Positions 49,820-59,877 of a stretch of 64,000 nt of DNA are shown one piece after another. Under the pieces are notes generated by a model, which saw only the letters and a program-made list of their open reading frames with translations, was not told the DNA's origin and ran no database searches. Within the stretch, counting starts at the first letter, position 1. Each line of letters opens with the position of its first letter. The translations under genes were made by a program, and so were the position numbers. The stretch is from Erythrobacter sp. (GTDB lineage: Bacteria; Pseudomonadota; Alphaproteobacteria; Sphingomonadales; Sphingomonadaceae). The stretch spans positions 186,001 through 250,000 of the forward strand of contig NZ_JASJAP010000002.1 of NCBI RefSeq assembly GCF_030066995.1, given 5' to 3'.

Positions 49820-51384
49820 GCGTTCTCGCGCGCTTTGGCGACGTATTCGTCGCGCAGCTCTCGCTTGTACAGCTTGCCGTTGGCCTCGCGCGGGAGTTCG
49901 GGACGAAAATCGAACAGCTTGGGCATCTTCATCCGTGCAAGATTGGGCGCGAGAAACGCGCGCAGCTCGTCCTCGAACGCGTCTCCGGCCGCGCCCATGT
50001 CCATCGGCTGCACCACGGCGACGACCTTCTCGCCAAGGTCGGGATCCGGCGCACCGATGACGGCGGCGTCCATCACCTTGTCGTGCGTCACCAGCAGGTT
50101 CTCGATTTCCTGCGGGTAGATGTTCACCCCGCCCGAGATGATCATGTGGCTCTTGCGGTCGGTGAGATAAAGAAAGCCGTCCTCATCGACATGGCCGATA
50201 TCGCCGAGCGTCATCCAGCCTTGCGCGTGCATCGCCTCGGCGGTCTTGTCGGGATCGTTGTGATAGGTAGGCAGCAGATCGTTCTCGAAGAAGATCAGGC
50301 CGTCCTGCCCGGCCGGAACCTCTTCCCCATCCGGGCTGCAAATGTGCAGCTTGCCATAGATCGGCGCGCCGACCGTTCCGGGGTGGGCGAGCCATTGTTC
50401 GCTCCTGGCGAAGGTCATGCCGATGCTCTCCGAGCCGGCGTAGTATTCGTTCACGATCGGGCCCCACCATTCAATCATCTCGCGCTTGATGGGAACGGGG
50501 CATGGCGCGGCGGCGTGGAGCGCGCGCTGGTGACTGGAAAGATCGTAGCGGGTGCGAATCGCCGGATCGAGTTTGAGGAACCGGACAAAATGGGTCGGCA
50601 CCCATTGGCTGTCGGTCACCTTGTAGGTTTCGATCGCCTTGAGCGCGGCTTCGGGTTCGAACTTCTCCATCACAACGACCGTCCCGCCGAGCCGATGAAC
50701 GGTCGAACACCACCCAAGCGGCGCGGCGTGGTAAAGCGGGGCGGGCGAGAGATAGACCATCGAGCCATCGGCGGGCATGCCAGCGCCCAGCGTCGCGAGG
50801 CCCATCAGCGGAACGGGAGCCATGGGATCGGGGTCGGCGGGCGGCGCGGGTTTGACGCCCTTGGGCTGGCCTGTCGTACCGCTCGAATAGAGCATGATGA
50901 GCCCGGCGCGCTGGTCCTCGACCGGCGCGTCGCTGTGGCGCGCCAGTTCGGCGGCGAAATCGTCGTCGGCACCGCTGTCCATAACGAGGATCTCGAGATC
51001 GGGGCATTCGGCACGGACGGTGTCGAGCGCCTCGGAGAAATGGGTCGAGGTGATCAGCAGCTTCGCTTCGGAATCCTTGAGGATGTAGGCAATTTCCGGC
51101 CCGGTCAGGCGGGTCGAGATCGGGACCAGCATGGTGCCAACGCGCTGCGAGCCCCAGTTGAGGACGAAGTATTCGAGCCGGTTCTCAAGCAGGACGGCGA
51201 AGGCGTCTCCCCCCTCGGCGGTGGGGCCAAGCTTGCGTTGCCTGAGAAGGCGGGCGAACCGGTTCGCTTCGGCGTCCATTTCGGCGTAGGTCATCCGGTC
51301 GCCGCTGCCGGTCATGATGACGGCAGGATGGTCGGGACGGTTCGCGGCGTGCGCGATCGGATGCAGGGTCATATTTCTCTCCAC
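49816..51384 (-). CDS. Acyl-CoA synthetase (AMP-forming)
   Basis: 522 residues. AMP-binding motif YSSGTTGQPKGVK near residue 166, GWMTLGDIGHVDEDGFLYLTDRKSHMI (A8/linker region), and a C-terminal PREANGKLYKRELR with the catalytic Lys. It ligates a carboxylic acid to CoA. The P450 gene follows with a four-base overlap, so the two act together on the same substrate, perhaps a cyclic or branched acid; this is inference. Confidence 0.94.
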   Translation of the reverse strand: MERNMTLHPIAHAANRPDHPAVIMTGSGDRMTYAEMDAEANRFARLLRQRKLGPTAEGGDAFAVLLENRLEYFVLNWGSQRVGTMLVPISTRLTGPEIAYILKDSEAKLLITSTHFSEALDTVRAECPDLEILVMDSGADDDFAAELARHSDAPVEDQRAGLIMLYSSGTTGQPKGVKPAPPADPDPMAPVPLMGLATLGAGMPADGSMVYLSPAPLYHAAPLGWCSTVHRLGGTVVVMEKFEPEAALKAIETYKVTDSQWVPTHFVRFLKLDPAIRTRYDLSSHQRALHAAAPCPVPIKREMIEWWGPIVNEYYAGSESIGMTFARSEQWLAHPGTVGAPIYGKLHICSPDGEEVPAGQDGLIFFENDLLPTYHNDPDKTAEAMHAQGWMTLGDIGHVDEDGFLYLTDRKSHMIISGGVNIYPQEIENLLVTHDKVMDAAVIGAPDPDLGEKVVAVVQPMDMGAAGDAFEDELRAFLAPNLARMKMPKLFDFRPELPREANGKLYKRELRDEYVAKARENA

Positions 51385-51528
51385 TCACGCGGCGGGGCGA
51401 AGCCCGGTACGGGCCGCGACGCGGGCGCGCTTTGTCTCTCTCGAAAGGAAATCTAACGAGGCGGTCCGTGCACTCAAGTGAAATCGAAAAGCCCATTCGG
51501 CCCCGCGCCGCTAACCGCGCGCTGGCGC

Positions 51529-51557
51529 AAAAAAAGGCGGCGGGAAAACCCGCCGCC
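51529..51557 (-). terminator. Strong rho-independent terminator of the M23 peptidase transcription unit
   Basis: On the minus strand a GGCGGCGGG-TTTT-CCCGCCGCC stem (nine base pairs, 51536-51557) is followed by seven T residues. It lies after the M23 gene stop, with two more short hairpins (51564-51585 and 51587-51602) between. It should end the glnE-to-M23 transcription unit. Confidence 0.85.
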
Positions 51558-51619
51558 CATACTCGGACACCCTCTCCAATGTCCGACCCGCTTCCAGGCG
51601 GGTTAACTCTTAAAAGCGC

Positions 51620-52339
51620 TCACTCGCCCCCTTGGCCCGTGTAGCGCGCGGATCCGGTTGTACCCTTCTCCGCAACCGTGGTGACCTCTTTCATATAGGG
51701 AATCGGATTGACTGCAACCCCATCGACGCGAACTTCATAGTGAAGGTGCGGCCCGGTCGAACGCCCGGTGGACCCTACGTAACCGATGACATCGCCCTTC
51801 TTCACTTCCTGACCGTCGGCCACCAGAAGCTTGGAAAGGTGCGCGTAGCGGGTTTGCAGTTCGGCGCCGTGATCAAGGTAGATGACCAGACCATAGGAAC
51901 TTGAGCGATCCGCCCTGGCCACTTCGCCATCGGCGGTGGCGTAGACCGGCGTCCCGGTCGGCGCGGCGAGATCGATGCCGCTGTGCTTCTTCCGGCGGCG
52001 CAAAACAGGATGCACGCGCATGCCATAACCGCTCGTCAGGCGACCCGTGGTCAACGGGCTGCGAGAGGGCACCGACACCGGCTGCGGCACGCTTGGCGTT
52101 TCGACAGCGAACGGATCCGGACCAGCGGTATCGAGCGCAGTCCAACGTGCAAACAGCTGACGAAAGCTGGGATCGCCGGTGGCAAGTTCTTCCGCCTGCG
52201 CCTCTTCGACAGGCGTTGTGACGTCAGCCGCGGTCGAGGCGGACGTGTTGGCCAAGGCAGGCGAGGCCGCGCTCAGCATCAAAGCGGCGCCGCCTAATTT
52301 CAGAAAAATGGAACCCTTGTGCCCCTGAGCAATACGCAT
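51620..52339 (-). CDS. Secreted M23 family metallopeptidase
   Basis: 239 residues. A signal region (LGGAALMLSAASPALA, about residues 16-31) is followed by a Lys/Gln-poor linker and a C-terminal LytM domain: RKKHSGIDLAAPTGTPVYATADGEV with the zinc His and Asp, then GPHLHYEVRVDG with the final His pair. It cleaves peptidoglycan cross-bridges or regulates other hydrolases. It is the last gene before the terminator. Confidence 0.93.
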   Translation of the reverse strand: MRIAQGHKGSIFLKLGGAALMLSAASPALANTSASTAADVTTPVEEAQAEELATGDPSFRQLFARWTALDTAGPDPFAVETPSVPQPVSVPSRSPLTTGRLTSGYGMRVHPVLRRRKKHSGIDLAAPTGTPVYATADGEVARADRSSSYGLVIYLDHGAELQTRYAHLSKLLVADGQEVKKGDVIGYVGSTGRSTGPHLHYEVRVDGVAVNPIPYMKEVTTVAEKGTTGSARYTGQGGE

Positions 52340-52412
52340 GACGACCCATTCCTTTATCTGGGACTCTTTTGGCCCCGGCGCCGCTCGATTATCGGCTTAG
52401 CGCGAAATAACG

Positions 52413-52432
52413 GCGGGAAATCCCGCTTTTTT
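52413..52432 (+). terminator. Hairpin with T-run on the plus strand
   Basis: GCGGG-AAAT-CCCGC is followed by TTTTTT on the plus strand. Both surrounding genes are on the minus strand, so as a terminator it would act on an antisense transcript. On the minus strand it can only be a weak hairpin in the M23 leader. Confidence 0.4.
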
Positions 52433-52461
52433 AAGACCCGTGGACCTTTCAATCGGATTCG

Positions 52462-53253
52462 TTAAAGAGCAATCTCCGCGTAGAAATCGCGCGACAGACC
52501 GGCTGCAAGCCGCGCTGAGTCGTTGAATGGGGGTTTAACGGCGCCGCGAAAATGGGTGCTTACCAGCGATTTCCAGAGCTTTTCCGGCTTTTCGGACCGA
52601 TTCTCGGCCAAAGCGACAAAATGCTTGGTGCCAAAGGCGACATGACGAATCTCATCGTCAAGGATGCGAGTCAGGATTTTTGCGCCGTTTTCATCCCCTG
52701 CCGCTTTCACCCGCTCAAGGGTCGCAGGCGTCACGTCGAGACCGCGCGCTTCGAGCACCATCGGCACGATCGCCAGTCGCGCGGCCACATCGTGCCGGGT
52801 CTCGTAGGCGACTTGCCACAGCCCGCCATGCGCCGGTAGCGCGCCATAATAGCTGCCGAGCGACTGGAGCTTTCGAGCAAGCAGCGCGTGATGCATCGCT
52901 TCATCGGCGGCGACCGAGAGAAAGTCGCTCACGAACTCCTCACCCAGCGCCTCACCGAAGCGCCCGGCCATATCGAGCGCCAGATCAATGGCGACGAATT
53001 CGATGTGCGCAAGGCTGTGCCACAAGGCGATGCGCGCGCGCTCAGAGCCGCCGCGCCCGCGTTTGGGCATCTTGTTGGGCGGCAAAAGCTCAGGCTCGTC
53101 GGGCCGCGCGGGATGGTCCGGCATAGCCTCATCGAACACGAATGCGAGGTGCCCCTGCCGCCACCGGCGCGCCACCTCGCGCGTCGCAAAGCACTTGGCG
53201 CGCGGCTGGGCGGTCAACAGCGCGGCGCGAATGGCCGAGGCAACGGACTGCAT
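52462..53253 (-). CDS. DUF455 ferritin-like protein
   Basis: 263 residues. Ferritin-like helical pairs carry Glu/His metal ligands: HSLAHIEFVAIDLALD, AADEAMHHALLARKL, VLEARGLDVTP and DDEIRHVAFG. The pattern matches DUF455. Its role is unknown; a di-iron site is probable. It starts six bases after the bcp stop, so it is cotranscribed with bcp. Confidence 0.92.
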   Translation of the reverse strand: MQSVASAIRAALLTAQPRAKCFATREVARRWRQGHLAFVFDEAMPDHPARPDEPELLPPNKMPKRGRGGSERARIALWHSLAHIEFVAIDLALDMAGRFGEALGEEFVSDFLSVAADEAMHHALLARKLQSLGSYYGALPAHGGLWQVAYETRHDVAARLAIVPMVLEARGLDVTPATLERVKAAGDENGAKILTRILDDEIRHVAFGTKHFVALAENRSEKPEKLWKSLVSTHFRGAVKPPFNDSARLAAGLSRDFYAEIAL

Positions 53254-53259
53254 GGCAGC

Positions 53260-53733
53260 CTAGAGCGCCTTGGCGGCGGCCAGGACTTCTTCCGCGTGGC
53301 CCTTTACCTTCACCTTGGGCCAGACCTGCGCGATCTTTCCGTCCGCGCCGACGAGATAGGTTGATCGGACCATGCCCATATAGGTCTTCCCGTACATCTG
53401 CTTCTCGGCCCAGACGCCCAGCGCGTCGGACAGCCCGTCTTCCTCCGCGTCGGTTGCCAGGGGCGTGGTCAGGCCGTGCTTGGCGATGAAGTTCTGGTGC
53501 TTCTTGGCGCTGTCCTTGCTGACGCCCAGCAGCTCGACGCTCGCCGCGTCGAACTCGCCTTTCAGAGCGGTGAAGTCTTTGGCCTCCGTGGTGCAGCCGG
53601 GCGTGTTGTCCTTGGGATAGAAAAACACGACGAGCTTCTTGCCCGCAAAGTCACCGGGTTTGACCGTGCCGCCATCCGGTGTGCCCATTTCGATGTCGGG
53701 CATCGGGTCGCCGACTGCGGGAAAATCGCTCAT
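53260..53733 (-). CDS. bcp: Thiol peroxidase, Bcp type (1-Cys)
   Basis: 157 residues. The peroxidatic Cys47 is in YPKDNTPGCTTEAKDF. There is no second Cys in the protein, so this is a one-Cys type that must use an external thiol. It removes hydrogen peroxide and organic peroxides. It lies 14 bp after glnE and six bases before the DUF455 gene on the same strand. Confidence 0.95.
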   Translation of the reverse strand: MSDFPAVGDPMPDIEMGTPDGGTVKPGDFAGKKLVVFFYPKDNTPGCTTEAKDFTALKGEFDAASVELLGVSKDSAKKHQNFIAKHGLTTPLATDAEEDGLSDALGVWAEKQMYGKTYMGMVRSTYLVGADGKIAQVWPKVKVKGHAEEVLAAAKAL

Positions 53734-53747
53734 GATGTGTGCTCCGT

Positions 53748-56507
53748 TCAGGTTGTTTGGGGGACTGTGTCGGAAATGTCTGCGTCAAAGGTCTGGTTCC
53801 AAACCGCGCATACACGCGCGCGCGCCGCAGCGAAATCGGCAAGCAGCGCCTCGTAGCTTTCGGCGCGGCACGCCCGGGCGAGCGCGCGGGCGGCGCAGGC
53901 TGGCGGCTCCAGGCCATCGGGCGCGAGCAGGCGCAGTGCGACAAGCATGCGGGTCAGCAGATCGTAGTCCGACCGAAAGCTCTCGGGCAAAAGGCCGGCG
54001 GCGGTGAGTGCGGGGATGGCGGCGCCAAGATCGGGCGAATAGGCGTCCGGAAACCGATCGGCGAGCGCGGTGGCATCGCGAGCGACGCCGCGCAGCTGGA
54101 AATAGTGGACCAGGAACTCGCAGTCGATCAGCCCGCCACGCTGGCGCTTTACGTCAAGCGGTCCTGCCGGTGACTTGTGCCGCGCCATTTGCGCGCGCAT
54201 GTCGCTTACCTCGGCCCGCACGCTGTGCGGATCGCGCGCGCGGCGCAGCACCTTGCGCATGATCGTTTCCAGCACGGAGTGCCCCTTAGGCGACCCGATC
54301 AGGACCCGCGCCCGGGCCAGCGCCATATGCTCCCACGTCCAGGCGGCGTCGCGCTGATACTTCTCGAACGCAGCACAGCTTACCGCAAGCGGCCCCTGCG
54401 CGCCCTGCGGCCGGAGCCGTGTGTCCACTTCGTAAAGCGCTCCTTGCGCGGTCGGCACCGATAGAGCGGCGGTCACCCGGCTGGCGAGGCGGTTGTAGTA
54501 ATTGGTCGTCGAAAGCGAGCGCTCCCCGTCCGAGCGCAGCGAAAGATCGCCGTTGAACAGGTAGACGAGGTCCAGGTCCGAGGCGTGGGTCAGCGCTCCA
54601 CCGCCGAAGCGGCCCAGACCCAGGACCAGCAATTCGCTGCCTTCTATCCGGCCATGCCGCGCTGCAAACTCGGCGTGAGCTGCGGGAACGGCAAGGCTGA
54701 GCGCGGCCCCCGCGATCCGAGACAACGCCGCGCCGATCGCAAGCGGATCGGCCAGCCCTTCGATCAACTGGATGCCCAGCGCAAAGCGCAATTCGCCGGT
54801 TATGCGCCGGATCGCGTCGAGCAGCGCCTCGTAATCGCTGCGCTCGGCGCTGCGCTGGATATGCGCTGCGATGTCCTCCACCGAGCCGGGCAATTCCAGC
54901 GCGCCTGAATCGAGCAGGATGTCGAGCAATTCCGGCTTGCGCGCCAATTCATCCGATAGAGTGGGCGCGAGAGTGAGCGCGCCGACCAAGCGATCGAGCA
55001 AGTGCGGCTGAGCGTTGAGCAGGCGAAACAACGTCACAGCCGTGGAGGCGCGTTCCAGCAGGTTCTCCCAGCGGGTGAGCGCGCGCATGGGATCATCGCT
55101 CTGGGCAAAGGCCTCCAGCAAGGCTGGCGTCAGCGCGTCAAAGGCGGCAAGCGCCTGTTCGCTGCGCAGGGTCTGATAGCGCCCGTCGCGCCAGGCCGCG
55201 ATGCGCTCGGCAAGGCCCTTGGCGTTGTCGAAACCCAAGGTGCCGAGCCGCTCCTCACGCTCTTCTTGCGGCATGGGCTCGGACGCGGGGGCTGCGGGCG
55301 CGCGTTTCGGCTCCCCGATCAGCTTGGAGTAGATCTGTGCGGTCTCATCGGTCAGCGCGCGCAGCTCGTCCACCAGAGCCGATCCGTCAGCCAAGCCATC
55401 GAGGCGCGCGACATTGTCGAGCAAAGGCCCTTTGGGAAGGCTGTGCGTCTGGCTGTCGTTGATCATTTGCAGGCGGTGCTCGACGACGCGAAGTCGATCG
55501 TAATGGCGAGCGAGGGTCTCCGCGTGGTCCGGCACGATCCGGCCCGCTTTCGCAAGCGCGTCAAGCGCCGCGTGAGTCCCGCGAACGCGGAGCGCCGGAT
55601 CGCGCCCGCCATGGATAAGCTGGAAGGTCTGGACAATGAATTCGATCTCGCGAATCCCGCCGCGCCCGCGTTTGACGTTATAGCCTCGCCCTGGCGTCAG
55701 CGGCCCAGACGACGTGTCGCGGATACGCGCGGTGAGCGAACGGATCTCCTCCATCGCGCCAAAATCGAGCGCGGAACGCCAGACGAAGGGGCGGATCGCC
55801 TCAAGGAACGCTTCGCCCGCCTGGATATCTCCCGCCGCCGCGCGCGCGCGTGTAAACGCGGCGCGCTCCCACGGCAGAGCCGCGCTTTGATAATGCACCA
55901 GAGCCAGCTCGCGCGGAACCGCCAGCAAGCTGATCTCGCTCGCGGGGCGCAGGCGCAGATCCACACGGAAAGCGTAGCCCTCGGCCGTGTTTTCCGACAG
56001 CAGCGCAATGATCCGCCGAGTGTATCTTTGCGCGGCCTCGCCCGGATCGTCTGTCGCGCGGCGTGGCAGGGCGGCGGGATCGAAGAGCAGGACCGGATCG
56101 ATGTCGGAGGAGTAGTTGAGTTCGCCCGCGCCTTGCTTGCCAAGCGCCAAGGCGATGAAGCCGCGCGCGCTATCCTCTCCGGTGCGCTCTTGGATCGCGG
56201 TGCGGATCGCGCGGTCCAGCGCGCGGTCCGCGAACGCGGTCAACTCCCCCATCACCCGCGTCAGCGAGAACGCGCCGGCCAGATCGCCAATCGCCAGCGC
56301 CGTCGCCAAAGCCAATCGCTCGCGCCTGAGCGCAACACCGGTGTCTTCGCACCGGCCACGCTCGCGCGCCCAATCGAGCGCCGCCTCACCCTGCCCGTGC
56401 GCAAGGAGCTCGGCCAGCTCGGGCAGGCGATCGAGCGAGCGAGCGAGGAAGGGCGCGTAAGCGCGTGCGCGGCCAAGGGCGCTGGTCCAGGCGGCGAGGT
56501 CAGCCAT
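53748..56507 (-). CDS. glnE: Bifunctional glutamine synthetase adenylyltransferase/adenylyl-removing enzyme
   Basis: 919 residues from MADLAAWTSALGRAR, preceded by a GGCGGTGA. A longer start at 56573 is possible. Both nucleotidyltransferase domains have intact Asp pairs: GKQGAGELNYSSDIDPVLLFD (adenylyl removal, N-terminal) and GLGRFGGGALTHASDLDLVYLF (adenylation, C-terminal). It controls glutamine synthetase, in line with gltBD elsewhere in the window. It leads a minus-strand unit with bcp and the DUF455 gene. Confidence 0.94.
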   Translation of the reverse strand: MADLAAWTSALGRARAYAPFLARSLDRLPELAELLAHGQGEAALDWARERGRCEDTGVALRRERLALATALAIGDLAGAFSLTRVMGELTAFADRALDRAIRTAIQERTGEDSARGFIALALGKQGAGELNYSSDIDPVLLFDPAALPRRATDDPGEAAQRYTRRIIALLSENTAEGYAFRVDLRLRPASEISLLAVPRELALVHYQSAALPWERAAFTRARAAAGDIQAGEAFLEAIRPFVWRSALDFGAMEEIRSLTARIRDTSSGPLTPGRGYNVKRGRGGIREIEFIVQTFQLIHGGRDPALRVRGTHAALDALAKAGRIVPDHAETLARHYDRLRVVEHRLQMINDSQTHSLPKGPLLDNVARLDGLADGSALVDELRALTDETAQIYSKLIGEPKRAPAAPASEPMPQEEREERLGTLGFDNAKGLAERIAAWRDGRYQTLRSEQALAAFDALTPALLEAFAQSDDPMRALTRWENLLERASTAVTLFRLLNAQPHLLDRLVGALTLAPTLSDELARKPELLDILLDSGALELPGSVEDIAAHIQRSAERSDYEALLDAIRRITGELRFALGIQLIEGLADPLAIGAALSRIAGAALSLAVPAAHAEFAARHGRIEGSELLVLGLGRFGGGALTHASDLDLVYLFNGDLSLRSDGERSLSTTNYYNRLASRVTAALSVPTAQGALYEVDTRLRPQGAQGPLAVSCAAFEKYQRDAAWTWEHMALARARVLIGSPKGHSVLETIMRKVLRRARDPHSVRAEVSDMRAQMARHKSPAGPLDVKRQRGGLIDCEFLVHYFQLRGVARDATALADRFPDAYSPDLGAAIPALTAAGLLPESFRSDYDLLTRMLVALRLLAPDGLEPPACAARALARACRAESYEALLADFAAARARVCAVWNQTFDADISDTVPQTT

Positions 56508-56620
56508 TGTCACCGCCGATTTGGCGCGCGCAGCCTCGGCGCGCAAGTGGGTGAGTTTGCCTGCGAAGCGCAAGCCTGTAAGGCCGCCAGCGCTCGCCCG
56601 CTTTGCAAGGAACTTCGCGC

Positions 56621-57625
56621 ATGCCCAAACTCCTCACGCCACCGGAATGGGCGCCCCAGGAATGGCTCTGGATCGGGTTTCCGCATCTCACGGAGGAATG
56701 GCCCGGATATCTCGAGGCCGCGCAGCAGCAGATCGCACGGTTTGCAAGCGCGGTCGCCGACAGCGGACAGGCGGTGCGTTTGCTGGTGCGCGGCGAGGCG
56801 AACGAAGAGCGGGCGCGGGCGCTGGTCAGCTCGAAAGTGACGTTGGAGCAGCGTGTCTACGGAGACATCTGGCTGCGCGACACCGGCCCCTTGGTGGTGT
56901 TCGAGGACGGCCAACGCGTGGCGCGACGCTTTGGCTTTAACGGGTGGGGCGGGAAATACGAAATGCCGGGCGATGCGACGATCGGTGCCCAGCTCGCAAA
57001 GGACGCGGGACTGGCGATACAGACGAGCCCCATGATCCTTGAGGGCGGCGCGATCGACACCGACGGAACAGGCTGCGCGATCACAACCGAGCAGTGCCTG
57101 TTGGAGCCCAACCGTAATCCGGCGATGACCCAAGACGCCATCGAAGCCGAACTCTTCGAGCGTCTGGGATTCGACCGCGTGGTCTGGCTTGGCAAGGGCC
57201 TCGTCAACGATCACACGGACGGCCATGTCGACAATCTCGCCCGGTTCGTGGCGCCGGGCCGCGTGGTGGTTCCCGAGGCGAGCGGGGCGGACGATCCCAA
57301 CGCGCCGATCTACGCTGATGCCGCCGTGCGCGCGGTGGCCGCTGAACTGGACGTGGTCCGCATTCCTTCGCCGGGAAGGATCGAGCGCGGCGGCGCGGTC
57401 GAGCCCGCAAGCTACGTGAATTTCGCGATCACCACGCACCTGGTGGTCGTGCCCACATTCGGGACAGCCTACGACGCTGACGGTGTCGCGGCGATTGCTG
57501 CGCTCTTTGCGGACCGGGATACCATTGGATTGCCAGCCGAGGCGGTGCTGGCCGGCGGCGGCGGATTCCACTGCGCCAGCCAGCACATGCCGCTCGCACC
57601 CGAGCGCCCCTTTTCGCTCGGTTAA
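56621..57625 (+). CDS. aguA: Agmatine deiminase
   Basis: 334 residues from MPKLLTPPEWAPQ, with AAGGA 9 bp upstream. It converts agmatine to N-carbamoylputrescine in the polyamine pathway. The catalytic Cys318 in GGGGFHCASQHMP, the His/Asp in NDHTDGHVDN and the WLRDTGPLVV loop are present. It is divergent from glnE. Confidence 0.93.
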   Translation: MPKLLTPPEWAPQEWLWIGFPHLTEEWPGYLEAAQQQIARFASAVADSGQAVRLLVRGEANEERARALVSSKVTLEQRVYGDIWLRDTGPLVVFEDGQRVARRFGFNGWGGKYEMPGDATIGAQLAKDAGLAIQTSPMILEGGAIDTDGTGCAITTEQCLLEPNRNPAMTQDAIEAELFERLGFDRVVWLGKGLVNDHTDGHVDNLARFVAPGRVVVPEASGADDPNAPIYADAAVRAVAAELDVVRIPSPGRIERGGAVEPASYVNFAITTHLVVVPTFGTAYDADGVAAIAALFADRDTIGLPAEAVLAGGGGFHCASQHMPLAPERPFSLG

Positions 57626-57659
57626 CACTCTCTTAGGAAATTTGCGCGAGCCTTTGCTC

Positions 57660-57794
57660 ATGCAAAGAGCAAAAGGTCTTTCCCTGCGCGCCTGCGCGAT
57701 CGCTCAACAGCGTGCGGAGCAATTGGCGACCGGCGTCGTCGTTCTCGCCTGCGCCGCGGCTCTGATCCTCGCGGGCCAGCCTGTTCCGCTTTAG
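57660..57794 (+). CDS. Possible small single-helix membrane protein
   Basis: 44 residues, MQRAKGLSLRACAIAQQRAEQ followed by a hydrophobic helix (about residues 23-40). It begins 34 bp after aguA. The start has a weak ribosome-binding site. An overlapping minus-strand frame (57658-57891) is equally open but would not look like a protein. It is a real gene only if conserved elsewhere. Confidence 0.28.
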   Translation: MQRAKGLSLRACAIAQQRAEQLATGVVVLACAAALILAGQPVPL

Positions 57795-57912
57795 CGCAGA
57801 GCCTGGCAGGCCGTAGCCAGAGTTCGCGGCACCGGTTTGAGGCCCATCGCCAAAGCAGCCGATAAAACGCCGCGAACGCCGCCGCGCCCAAGACCTGACC
57901 AACAAGACCGCG

Positions 57913-59877
57913 CTAGGCCGCAAGATCGGGCGGCAGGGCCGCCTCGGTCAGCGTTGCAATCGCCTCGTCGAGCGGCAGGAACTTCTGTTCCTTTTCGCCC
58001 AAGATCCGCATCGCCACCGTGCCCTCTTCGGCCTCGCGCTTGCCGACGACCAGAAGGTAGGGAACCTTGGCAAGCGAATGCTCACGCACCTTGTAGTTGA
58101 TCTTCTCGTTGCGAAGGTCGCTGTCGACACGAAGGCCCGCCTGTTTGAGCTTGGCTTCCACATCGAGCGCGTAGTCATCGGCGTCTGACACAATCGTCGC
58201 CACGACCGCTTGTTGCGGGGCGAGCCACATCGGCAGGCGCCCGGCATAGTGTTCGATCAGGATGCCGATGAAGCGTTCGAGCGAGCCGAACAGCGCGCGG
58301 TGAAGCATCACCGGCCGGTGCTTTTCGCCGTCTTCGCCGACATAGCCGATATCGAAGGCCTCGGGCAGGTTCATGTCGACCTGCAAGGTGCCGCACTGCC
58401 AATCGCGCCCGATCGCATCGCGCAGGACAAATTCGAGCTTGGGCCCGTAGAACGCGCCTTCACCCTCGTTGATCGTGTATTCGAGCCCCATCGCATCGAG
58501 CGTGTCGATCAGCGAACCCTCCAGCGTGTCCCAGACTTCGTCGGACCCCATGCGGTTTTCAGGGCGCGTCGAGAGCTTGATCCGCACATCGTCGAACCCG
58601 AACTCGCGATAGATATCGAGGATCAGCGCGACGACATCGCGGTTCTCGTCGTTCAATTGCTCGGGCGTGCAGAAGATGTGCGCGTCGTCCTGCGTGAAGT
58701 GGCGCACGCGCATCAGGCCATGCAGCGCGCCCGACGGCTCATAGCGGTGGACCTTGCCAAACTCGGCCATGCGCAGCGGCAGGTCGCGATAGCTCTTGAG
58801 GCCATGCGCGAACAGCGACACGCCGCCGGGGCAGTTCATCGGCTTGAGCGCAAAAACGCGCTCGTCTTCGGTCTGGGTCGTGAACATGTGCTCGCCGTAA
58901 TTGAACCAGTGGCCCGAGGTCTCCCACAGGCTGCGGTCCATCACGTCGGGCGTGTTGACCTCGACATAGCCCGCCTTTTCCTGGCGGCGACGCATATAGG
59001 TCAAGAGGTTCTGGAACATCTGCCAGCCATGCGGGTGCCAGAAGACGGCGCCCGGCGCGAAATCCTCGAAGTGGAACAGGTCCAGCTCCCGGCCAAGCTT
59101 GCGATGGTCGCGCTTGGCCGCCTCTTCGAGCCGGTGGAGGTGGGCGTTCAATTGCTTCTTGTTGAGCCAGCCCGTACCATAGATACGCGTCAATTGCGCG
59201 TTGTTCTGATCGCCGCGCCAATAGGCGCCCGCCGTGCGCATCAGCTTGAAGGCCTGCGGATCGAGCTTGCCGGTGGAAGCGAGATGCGGCCCGCGGCACA
59301 TGTCGAGCCACGCGCCCTTACTGCCGGGCTCGCCCGACCAGTATACCGTCAGCTCTTCGTCTTCGGGAAGTTCCCTGGCCCACTCGGCCTTGAAGCTCTC
59401 GCCTTCGGCTTCCCACTTTTCGATCAGCTGATCGCGCGACCAGACTTCGCGGATCAGCGGTTTGTCCGCCTTGATGATCTCGCGCATCTTTTCCTCGATC
59501 GCGGGCAGATCTTCGAGCCCGAACGGCTCACGCGAGGCGGGCGCCATCACGTCGTAGTAAAAGCCATCATCGGTCGCCGGGCCGAAGGTGATCTGCGTGC
59601 CCGGCCACAGCGCCTGCACCGCCTCGGCGAGCACATGCGCGTAGTCATGGCGCACCAGTTCGAGCGCCTCGTCCTCGTCGCGCGCGGTGATGAGTGAAAG
59701 CTCCGCGTCGCCGTCGATCGGGCGGTTAAGGTCGCGCACTTCGCCATTGACGCGCGCGGCCAGAGCGGCCTTGGCAAGCCCCGGTCCGATGGCTGCGGCC
59801 ACGTCGGCGGGGGTGCTGCCCGGTGCAATCGGTCGCACCGATCCGTCGGGGAGGCTAATCCTGATCTGTTCGTTCAT
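57913..59877 (-). CDS. thrS: Threonyl-tRNA synthetase
   Basis: 654 residues. A TGS domain (about 1-65) is followed by the editing domain ([13 protein letters not shown]; SxxDH-like His pair) and the class II core with [13 protein letters not shown] (zinc Cys), then the anticodon domain. All parts needed for charging and editing are visible. There is no infC-type neighbour on this side. Confidence 0.97.
   Translation of the reverse strand: MNEQIRISLPDGSVRPIAPGSTPADVAAAIGPGLAKAALAARVNGEVRDLNRPIDGDAELSLITARDEDEALELVRHDYAHVLAEAVQALWPGTQITFGPATDDGFYYDVMAPASREPFGLEDLPAIEEKMREIIKADKPLIREVWSRDQLIEKWEAEGESFKAEWARELPEDEELTVYWSGEPGSKGAWLDMCRGPHLASTGKLDPQAFKLMRTAGAYWRGDQNNAQLTRIYGTGWLNKKQLNAHLHRLEEAAKRDHRKLGRELDLFHFEDFAPGAVFWHPHGWQMFQNLLTYMRRRQEKAGYVEVNTPDVMDRSLWETSGHWFNYGEHMFTTQTEDERVFALKPMNCPGGVSLFAHGLKSYRDLPLRMAEFGKVHRYEPSGALHGLMRVRHFTQDDAHIFCTPEQLNDENRDVVALILDIYREFGFDDVRIKLSTRPENRMGSDEVWDTLEGSLIDTLDAMGLEYTINEGEGAFYGPKLEFVLRDAIGRDWQCGTLQVDMNLPEAFDIGYVGEDGEKHRPVMLHRALFGSLERFIGILIEHYAGRLPMWLAPQQAVVATIVSDADDYALDVEAKLKQAGLRVDSDLRNEKINYKVREHSLAKVPYLLVVGKREAEEGTVAMRILGEKEQKFLPLDEAIATLTEAALPPDLAA

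Noticed and set aside
55002..56840. Plus-strand frame of about 612 codons
   Set aside because: It is antisense to glnE and runs into aguA in another frame; no motif.
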